Shown piece after piece: positions 57,055 to 64,000 of a stretch of DNA of 64,000 nucleotides. Location: assembly GCA_973895155.1 (NCBI GenBank), contig OZ316893.1:10416001-10480000 (forward strand), given 5' to 3'. How positions within the stretch are numbered: the first letter of the stretch is position 1; each line of letters opens with the position of its first letter. Source of the stretch: Marsupella aquatica (lineage: Eukaryota > Marchantiophyta). The notes under the pieces were generated by a model that saw only the letters and a list, made by a program, of their open reading frames with translations, ran no database searches and was not told the origin of the DNA. Made by a program: the position numbers and the translations under genes.

Positions 57055-58201
57055 ATGTCTTCATCTTCTGAAATCTCCACCACAGACTCGTCCTCCTCTG
57101 ATGAAGATACACCACCTCAACATCACACGACCGCACCTCCTCCTCGCGGTCCACCCGGTCAACTTTGTGAATGTTCCAGATGTGTGGGTCAGGTTTCCCA
57201 AAAATCTTACATATGTGCCCAACATATTGAGAGATATGGGCGTTGTGGACGTCATACGGCAGGGGCTTCTTCATCTCATATGGTAAGTGTTATGCCTTAG
57301 TTTTCCTACCCTATTCCCATTACTCAATGGTTGAAGGTTTTTAATTTCACACCTACTTTTGTTTGTTTTGGTTTCGGTGGAATAGGTATCCAATAGGCCT
57401 AGACCTGCGGCACAAGCACCCTATGTCCCATCACAAGGTGTTCTAGATGCTATAGGCAATGCATTCTCAAAAGCCTTGGGTCTAGCGGCAAGGCCCACCA
57501 GTCCTAGGGAAGTTGGGGTTGAGGCTATTGTCCCAAGAGGGAGAAAGCGTTCCAAGAGGCGGGCCCGAGGGGATACTGATTTGTACAAGGCAGTGGTTAC
57601 GGGTAGGTGGGGTGATTGTGAGTTCACTGGCAGATGTGTTCCTATCATCAAGGACTGGGATCCTGAGACTCTTGGTTTGCCACAACAGCTTTCCTACGGT
57701 GCGGAGGTAGAGGTTTGGGGTAGACGTTGGGTTATCAAACCTTCCACACTTGGGGATAGACATGGCTATGGAGTTTTTGCCTGTGAGGACATCATTGTGG
57801 ACGCCGAGAGTGGTAGAGGTGGACGCGGCCGAGAGGGGCCTACTTTGTTTCCTTATGGTGGACCCATCTACAAGAGAAGACATTGGAACATGATCCTTGC
57901 ACAACACCCTGAGTGGAAGACTTATGCATTGGACATGGATACTTTTGATGGAAACACTAGAAGGTATAGTGAGCAGCGTGTCATAGATGGGGACCCCATA
58001 CGGACTGGGAATATTGCTGGTTTCATAAACAGTACCGTGGGGACTCGCCCTAAGCGTAGGCAAAATTGTGAGTGGGTTTTCATTGAGGGTCCTCCGCCAG
58101 CACCTTATGGCCAGACATATCATCATGACCATTGCCTAGTTTTAGCAACGAGGACCATTAACTCAGGGGATGAGTTATTTACTCACTATGAGTGGGATTA
58201 G
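57055..58201 (+). CDS. SET-domain protein (histone-methyltransferase-like) encoded by CACTA-2
   Basis: Exon 1 is 57055-57282 (donor GTAAGT). It encodes a Ser-rich start and a Cys/His cluster: LCECSRCVGQVS, YICAQHIERYGRCGRH. Exon 2 is 57386-58201 (acceptor gaatag). The phase-0 join gives 347 aa. Exon 2 has a basic patch (RGRKRSKRRARG) and then a SET fold: WVIKPSTLGDRHGYGVFACE (SAM-binding GxG), LFPYGGPIYKR, a GNIAGFINST box replacing the usual NHS motif, QNCEWVFIEG, and ATRTINSGDELFTHYEWD with the C-terminal Tyr. The N-S/C...N spacing recalls PRDM- or virus-type SET domains. SET proteins methylate lysines, usually on histones. The frame is fully open while the neighbouring Tnp2 is damaged. It is unusual as transposon cargo; substrate and activity are unknown. 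Confidence 0.85.
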
Positions 58202-58377
58202 GGTTAAGTTAAGGGTCATAGGTGGTATGTTGCATATCAAAGGACACTACATATGGCCTTTGGCCACATTTTGTATTTGCACCACAACCAATATTATTTC
58301 ATTTTTGCACACCCCTAGCCCATTTTTGTGTGTGTTCTCTTTGCAATATAACTTTCAATTGTTTGCTTTGTTTTTAG

Positions 58378-59555
58378 AATGTGCGACCTTCTCCAAATAT
58401 GTTACCACGGAGATTGAGAGCAACATATTGAGAAATGGGTATGCCAGAAGAAGGACATGGATCAGAGTCACACTCCTCATCAAGTGCTAGTGGAAGTAGT
58501 AACCCTGATGAAGAGGTACCTCGGACGGATGAACAAGTAACTGATGACCAGGATAGAGCCATGGATGACTTCATGGTTGATTGGTTTGGTGCCGACAACC
58601 CTGGTGATGACCTTCCCAATGAAGGGCAGGTGCCCCCCAATGATCCACGCCCAAGACATACCCCTGAGGGACAACGCCAATGGGAAGAAGCAGAGGAACA
58701 TGCCCGAACACCTATCTATGAGGGTGCTCGTTTGAGTCGTCTTTCAGCCATCTTGGGGTTGATGAACCTACAAGCCAAACACAAGGCAAGCAATGCCTTG
58801 TTATCTGATATGTTTGCACTTTGCCATGACCTTATGTTACCCACTGAGAATGTGTTGCCAGCAACTTGGAAGGAGGCAAAGAGTGTTCTTTCATCTATTG
58901 GTGTGGAATATCATATTGTTCATGCATGTGTGAATGATTGCATGTTATTTCATGGGGCCAATGCAAACATGACACAATGTACAACATGTGATGAGCCTCG
59001 CTATGACCCCAACATGCTAACAAAGAAGGTGCCAAGGAAGGCTGTTCGTTGGTTTCCCATCATTCCTCGGTTGTTGCACATGTATCGGTGTTCTGACTTG
59101 GCAGAGTTGATGGTATGGCATAAGACTCATCGATCAGAGTCTGGTGTCATGCGGTTGCCAGTTGACTCCCCTGCTCACAAACATATTGAGGCAACATGGC
59201 CAGACTTTGCACGTGATCCTCGCCATGTGAGGCTAGGATTGGCATCTGATGGAGTTAGCCCTCATTCACTTGGAGGAAAGGGGCAACCTACATCAGTTTG
59301 GCCTGTGGTTGTCATGAATTATAACCTCCCACCATGGCTATCCATGAAGAAGGGGTTCTTTTTATTGTCTTTGATTATCCCAGGTCCAAAAAAGGTGAAG
59401 AACTTTGACACTTACTTGGCACTATTGGTTGGAGAACTTCAAAAATTATGGAATGGAGTGTGGGCATATGATGGCAGGAAAATTACAAGAGATTTTCCAC
59501 GTGTCTTTCAATTGAGAGGGATCATTTGTTGGACAATGCATGACTATCCTCACTG
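58378..59555 (+). pseudogene. CACTA-2 Tnp2-type transposase, N-terminal exon (damaged)
   Basis: Closely matches CACTA-1 163-1363: the same acceptor context (tag/AATGTGCGACC), CPICHEPRYD-type block (here CTTCDEPRYD), LGLASDGVSPHSLGGKG, WPVVVMNYNLPPWLS and LIIPGP. An in-frame TGA at 58429-58431 stands where CACTA-1 has GAA. Translation could restart at ATG 58435. At the 3' end CCTCACTG precedes the donor gtaaga where CACTA-1 has CCTG, a 4-bp insertion that shifts the frame of the splice into the next exon. The phase-0 acceptor at 58376-58377 would also accept the Cys/His exon ending at 57282. Confidence 0.8.
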
Positions 59556-59672
59556 GTAAGATGACTTCCATGCCATTTGCAACCCTTCAATAATGTGTAG
59601 TTCCTATTGTTGTTTCCCATGTGACAACCCTAACATAAAGTTTGCATGGTTTGATTTCTTCTATGTAAGCAG

Positions 59673-61869
59673 GGTTTGGTTTTGTCTCTGGATTGCAAAC
59701 TCAGGGGTACAAAGCTTGCTCTACTTGTGGCCCAAGCTTAGAGGACATGGCCACATATTGTTCATGGATTAGAAAGATTGTTTATATTGGGCATACAAAG
59801 TTTCTTCCCATGGGGCATGAGATGAGGTTTGACCCACTTCTATTCTCCTCCTTTGACATGCCATTTGGTGATGAGCGTGAAATTCCTGATGCAACAAGTT
59901 TTGCACATTGGAAGTCACTAGCTGATAGGGTGGCAGACCCAAATGATTCCTTCACCTTTGATAGGACAGGTTTGACCAGGTGGAGTATACTAGCCACTTT
60001 GCCCTATTGGTCTGAGTTGAAGATCCGCCATCTTTTAGACCCCATGCACATAGAGGGAAATGTGGGGAAGGCTTTGATAAAGCATTTTTATGGGGAGAAG
60101 GACACTAATTTTAGGGAGGCATGCGAGGAGATGAAAATGCATCCAGATGTTTGGGTGACAACTGATCCTATCACAGGTGTGGAGAATCGTCCTTATGCTC
60201 CTTGGGTGTTGAGTGTTGGCCAAAGACGTGAATTTTGGAACCGTATAGGAGAGATGCGGTTTCCTACAGGCTATGGTGCCAACCTTCGAAAAGCTTTTGG
60301 GATGGAGGACAATCACAAGTGGCCACGATATCTGAAGACACATGACTATCATCGCCTATTGCAGCATATATTGCCAGTGGCAATTATTGGTATAGGGAGT
60401 GAAGAAGTGCAAGATGCCATCTGGTCATTGGGTCGTTTGTTGAGATGGATATGCTCAAAGGAGATATATGTAGAAGAGATCCCTGGGATGGAAGTATTGG
60501 CAGCTGAGGTGGTATGCAAGTTGAAGAAAGCCCTTCCTCCTTCCTTCTTTGATTGTCAGGTTCATTTACTTGTGCATCTTGTGCGGGAGGTTGCCATTGC
60601 AGGTCCAGTGCATTGTAGATGGATGTATTGGCTTGAGCGTTACATGGCGGTGTTGAAGGCTTATGTACGTAACCGTGCACGGGTGGAGGGAAGCATAGCT
60701 ACAGGATACTTGGCAGCAGAGAGTATGTTTTATTATAGTAACATCTTGGCCACCATTGATCCTACTTGTCCACGTACTTGGATGGAGGAAAGAGAAGAGG
60801 AGGAGGACCGTTTAACAGGTGCCACAAAAACACGCATGTTGACATCAACAGAGTGGTCACAGTTGACAACATTTATGTTGAGTAATAGTAATATCATGGA
60901 GAAATGGAGAGAGTTTTATGAGAATGCCAAGAGATCAAGTCAAAGAGCAAGAATTTTTCCTAAGATGCATGAGTATATGAAGCAAAAGTTGCTTGAGTTG
61001 GATGACATGGTGACACAAGGAGGAGATGTGTCCCACTTTCCTACCATCACAGATGACATTCGGACCATTGTTCATGGCCCTTTGAGAGTGGTGACATCCA
61101 AGACGGCTATGTGGACACAAGGGAGACACTTCAGATCCACTAGTACCTAACCTTTCTTCCTCTATTAATTCATGTAGATCTTATTTTGATTAGTTATTTC
61201 TATTGTTTAAAAACTTTCTATTATCATTAATGACATCCATAACTGTAATGTTGGCTTCTATATTTATGCCATAGGCCATGTGGGTTTTGGCTATTTAGGG
61301 ATGGGTGTCATATTTTGATGATTATTACATTAATGGTATCTTTTGTGTAATAAAAATTTGTGGGTTTTGTTAATTTCAGGGTTTCTTCCCTTGATGAGAA
61401 GAGGGGTCGTACTTTTGATTGTGGAGTTCAAGGGGAATTTTCTCAAGACTCCAGAAGCAGCCGCCATGACAGGAACATTGTTAGAGATGTTGTGCCACAC
61501 TATGGGAAGATAGAGGAGATCTTGGTGGTATCATATGACAACCATTCAAAGTTTGAGGAATATGTCTTCAAGTGCAAGTGGTTCAAAGTGAACCTTGTTG
61601 GTCAAAATTGCACTGTACTTCAAGATGAGAGTGGGTTTACACGGTTGAAGACAAGTGCCACTAGTGTTCAAGCATCTCATTGGCAAACGTCAGAACCATT
61701 TGCTTTCCCATCACACTTGGAGCAATGTTTCTACATTCCATACCCCTTAGACACCGAGTGGTCAATTGTCATCACCTATGTGCCACGTTCTCGTTCCATT
61801 GTTTCTGAGAAGCCAGATGTTATTGTATCAGACCTAGATGACCTTGAGGCCGATGAGGACCAAGTGTGA
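59673..61869 (+). pseudogene. CACTA-2 Tnp2-type transposase, C-terminal exons (interrupted)
   Basis: 59673-61134 is homologous to CACTA-1 9628 onwards: GFGFVSGLQTQGYKACSTCG, LPYWSELKIRHLLDPMHIEG, GPVHCRWMYWLERYMAVLKA. It is followed by a 245-bp segment (61135-61379) absent from CACTA-1. Homology resumes at 61380 (VSSLDEKRGRTFDCG, VPHYGKIEEILVVSYD, EQCFYIPYPLDTEWS) to the stop at 61869. The segment ends in a good acceptor (aatttcag) but starts with ATCCAC, not GT, so it is either an intron with a mutated donor or an insertion. Read straight through, the protein stops at 61150. Together with the upstream stop and the 4-bp insertion, this copy looks inactive. Confidence 0.8.
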
Positions 61870-62329
61870 GGGACATATTTATATGCACTTGGGTCTAGCC
61901 TAGACATTTGTTCATGTTATATTTGATTTGTTCATGTTTGGTGATATAAAAAAAAGTATTGTCTATATTTATATTTGTCATTCACTTTTGAATGAGTCAT
62001 ACTCATGACATATGTATTGAATTGTTTTATTGTGATCACTTGTGAATTTTACATGCAACTTTCTATCTAACCTCTATTGCTCAATATAACTTTATTTCCT
62101 ACTTATTCCATAATTTTCATTCTCACCCTCGTGTTTCCCTCCTTCGTGGTACGTCTGTCCCTCCTCCTCCCTTCCTCTTTCTCCTCCCTCCTTCCTCTTC
62201 CATTGTACTCCCTCCCTTTTCCATCCTTCATTGTACCTCCCTCCATCCTCCCTTCCTCTTCCCTCCTGCCCCATCCATATATTGGACCATCCACCCTCTT
62301 CATTGTCTCACCTCACAATAATCTTAATT
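61870..62329. other. 3' region of CACTA-2 with a C/T-rich tract
   Basis: AT-rich sequence followed by a pyrimidine-rich, CCCTCCTTCCTCTT-like stretch (about 62140-62290). No gene; open frames across the tract are compositional. Confidence 0.6.
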
Positions 62330-62830
62330 TTTAGTTTGCGAACAATTTGCGAAGCTCACAAACTCTCACCAGACTCGCAATTTCTATGAAGCTTTTCGTT
62401 TCTCAATATTTCCATACTATACTCTTTGCAAACTTGTGATGCAAAATCAATCACACATTTCATATTCTCACCGTTTCGCAAATCTTCCATCCTCCGACAT
62501 TCTTAAACTTGTCAAACAACTACTATCGCAAAACATTTTCAATCCAACCTTCTTCGCAAATATTTACATGAGTTAGTTTCGGAGTCGGCGAGCGATTTTC
62601 CCGTCTTTAGAAGGCGCCTTTCCATTCGGCGCGTTTCGGTAAAACTTGCAAAACCACTTACTTTGCAACGTATTAGCGATATAATGCGCTTCAAGTATTA
62701 TATTTGCGATAGGGGTAGAATCGCAAATTGCGATGCAGGTTGATTCGCAAATTATGCAAAGCGCCGCCCATCGGAAATACAAGAGCGTCGACAAAAATAC
62801 CTTCGCAAAAGTGTCAAATATGTTGTAGTG
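62330..62830 (-). repeat. Right subterminal and terminal repeats of CACTA-2
   Basis: TTTGCGAA, CTTCGCAA and TCGCAA words in both orientations lead to the terminus at 62801-62830, which reads CACTACAACATATTTGACAC on the minus strand. Confidence 0.85.
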
Positions 62831-62860
62831 TGTAGCTTACTCTGTTGTGAAGAGGGATAT

Positions 62861-63027
62861 GTTTAGTAGACCCCCTTCTGGAAAAATTTTGCTTAATCAA
62901 CCCCCTCGATACTTTCCCCAACCTGGACCGTTGATGGACCTTTGGATCTCAGATCTGGACCATTGATAGACCTCAGGGGGTAGATCAAGTAACAAGTTTC
63001 ATTTTGGGGGTCTATCAAGCAAATACC
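62861..63027. repeat. Small fold-back (MITE-like) repeat
   Basis: TTTAGTAGACCCCCTT (from 62862) is partly complementary to GGGGGTCTATCAAGCAAA (63006-63023). TTTTGCTTAATCAACCCCCT (62887-62906) is partly complementary to GGGGGTAGATCAAGTAAC (about 62976-62993). The centre has two copies of TGGACC(G/A)TTGAT(G/A)GACCT. No clear target duplication. Confidence 0.45.
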
Positions 63028-63414
63028 TCATGTTGTGAATGGTGGCCTTCAATGCTAAGCCAAAAAGAGTCTCAAAAACACTCTGCAATCTAGACTCAAC
63101 AAGTACATACAAAGAATGACTTGTTTACTACAAATTTTATTTATTGATTCTTAAGTTTGATTACAAAATTGGTAGGCAAGGCTACTTCTACGGTTTGCAG
63201 CCCAGTTGAGCTCAAATATAGTACACCTAGCAGAAATCCTAAATACTCCACTTGCATGGTGGGAGAACCTAAGTAAAGTACTCCTACCAAAAAACCAATA
63301 TTTAACTCTTTGAATTTCCCTTAAGGAGTACTTTTACCTGATAACCAAGAAAGAACTATGCTGACCTGCCAATAGTCTACAACCCAAATGCACTTAAAAT
63401 TACACTTATAGTGG
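63028..63414. other. No feature recognised
   Basis: AT-rich sequence without a convincing ORF or repeat. Confidence 0.4.
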
Positions 63415-63640
63415 AACTACTCCTCAGAAATAAGGCCCCGAGGTCTTGTGCTCCTTTGCAAAGCAATGTTGCTAGAATATTCTGCTTCATTTGAAATATT
63501 CGCCTTGCTTGTTCCTCCTATGTCATGGCATCATGATACTTTGATTTTGATGCTGCCTCAATTTGTTGTGCCTCTCCATCATCTTGTCTTACTCTCATCA
63601 TGGACTTAAGCTCCCCTAAGATGGCTGCCATATCTTCTTG
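63415..63640 (-). pseudogene. Decayed minus-strand coding fragment, possibly from a transposon accessory protein
   Basis: The minus strand from about 63633 reads MAAILGELKSMMRVRQDDGE, then EAASKSKYHDAMT, a TAG stop, and ARRIFQMKQNILATLLCKGA. The helical, charged composition resembles the C-terminal tails of Myb/SANT-like proteins encoded by PIF/Harbinger-type transposons. An open frame further upstream (63921 to 63640) may be part of the same remnant in another frame. Identification is weak. Confidence 0.3.
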
Positions 63641-64000
63641 GGTATGTAGCTTTCAAGGGCTGAGACTTGGGATGGCCAAGGTTGCCCATTGGTTGCAGAT
63701 TTGCACTTGGAGTGAGAGTTGGAGGGGTGCAGTGGGGCTATATCTGAAATTCCACCTGAAGCAGATTGAGGCAGTTGGACCTGATGAAGTTCAAGAGCGC
63801 TTTGACTTCTTTGATAAGCCACCCAACGCATCCATGCGGACATGTAGAACATTCTTTGCCTGCCATATATGAGTGTGTGGACATCAATACTAGACATCAT
63901 AAGATCTGGATTTTGTGGCACTGCTTTGTCCCCACCTTCTGGATTCCTGATCTAGACTGAATGTCCTTCAAGCTCACTCTCAAGTGGTCTTTGAGGGTAC

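Larger units (their letters stand above)
53102..62830. mobile_element. CACTA-2, a complete En/Spm-type transposon carrying TnpA-like, SET-domain and Tnp2 genes
   Basis: The left end is CACTACAACACTACCTACAC then TTTTGCGAA (53102-53131). The right end (62801-62830) reads on the minus strand CACTACAACATATTTGACAC then TTTTGCGAAG. Outer trinucleotides are TGC and TGT, a plausible 3-bp duplication with one change. TTCGCAA/TTGCGAA words are dense in 53123-53540 and 62330-62800, and also inside (54400-54580, 55865-56100). A minus-strand TnpA-like gene (53788-55754) and plus-strand SET (57055-58201) and Tnp2 (58378-61869) genes diverge from a central region. Length is 9.7 kb. Confidence 0.9.

Noticed and set aside
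62077-62334. Leu/Pro/Ser-rich ORF on plus and Gly/Arg/Glu-rich ORFs on minus
   Set aside because: They are products of the pyrimidine-rich tract in the CACTA-2 3' region.
1-64000. CRISPR arrays, rRNA genes, bacterial operon signals
   Set aside because: No regularly spaced identical repeats, no rRNA sequence, and the intron-bearing genes show this is eukaryotic DNA.

Overview
The window looks like nuclear DNA of a land plant. GT-AG introns are visible, copia, CACTA (En/Spm) and other plant-type transposons dominate, and the one convincing host gene is a GRAS transcription factor. The transposon flavour (DUF7869-type transposase, large CACTA elements carrying extra genes, long gene-poor stretches) suggests a seed-free lineage (bryophyte, lycophyte or fern), but I cannot name the species.

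Layout. (1) 1-12330 is the right-hand part of a CACTA element (CACTA-1). It carries a Tnp2-type transposase in two visible exons and ends in a CACTACTAC terminus at 12330. The intron between the exons is split by a complete second transposon at 1493-9611, with 24-bp terminal inverted repeats and near-identical 10-bp target duplications. That inner element encodes, divergently, a DUF7869-type DDE-like transposase (minus strand) and a three-exon protein joining a ParB-like domain to a beta-class DNA amino-methyltransferase (plus strand). (2) CACTA-1 itself sits inside an older Tnp2-like gene whose remains run to 13456. (3) 13529-17151 is a GC-rich, two-frame ORF of retroelement or plant-mobile-domain character, followed by a coding-poor GC-rich stretch with a minisatellite (18365-18645). 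(4) 19920-25222 is a decayed minus-strand copia element (B). It is split by a second, internally rearranged copia-derived insertion (C, 21259-24023) flanked by GAATC duplications. (5) 25223-45660 is about 20 kb with no convincing gene, only a TPR-like fragment and small tandem duplications. (6) 45669-47849 (minus) is an intact single-exon GRAS gene, closest by eye to NSP2, with a TATA-like box about 600 bp upstream. (7) 53102-62830 is a complete second CACTA element (CACTA-2). It has a minus-strand three-exon TnpA-like gene and, divergently, a plus-strand SET-domain gene followed by a decayed Tnp2 gene. (8) 62831-64000 holds a small fold-back repeat and a decayed minus-strand fragment.

How the genes fit together. 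The most interesting content is transposon cargo. One element carries a ParB/DNA-methyltransferase protein and another carries a SET-domain (histone-methyltransferase-like) protein. Both are positioned as integral genes of the transposon, divergent from a transposase or DNA-binding gene. This suggests that these mobile elements bring their own DNA- and chromatin-modifying enzymes, perhaps to mark their ends, protect themselves or counter host silencing. The domain calls come from motifs read directly in the translations. The functional interpretation is inference.
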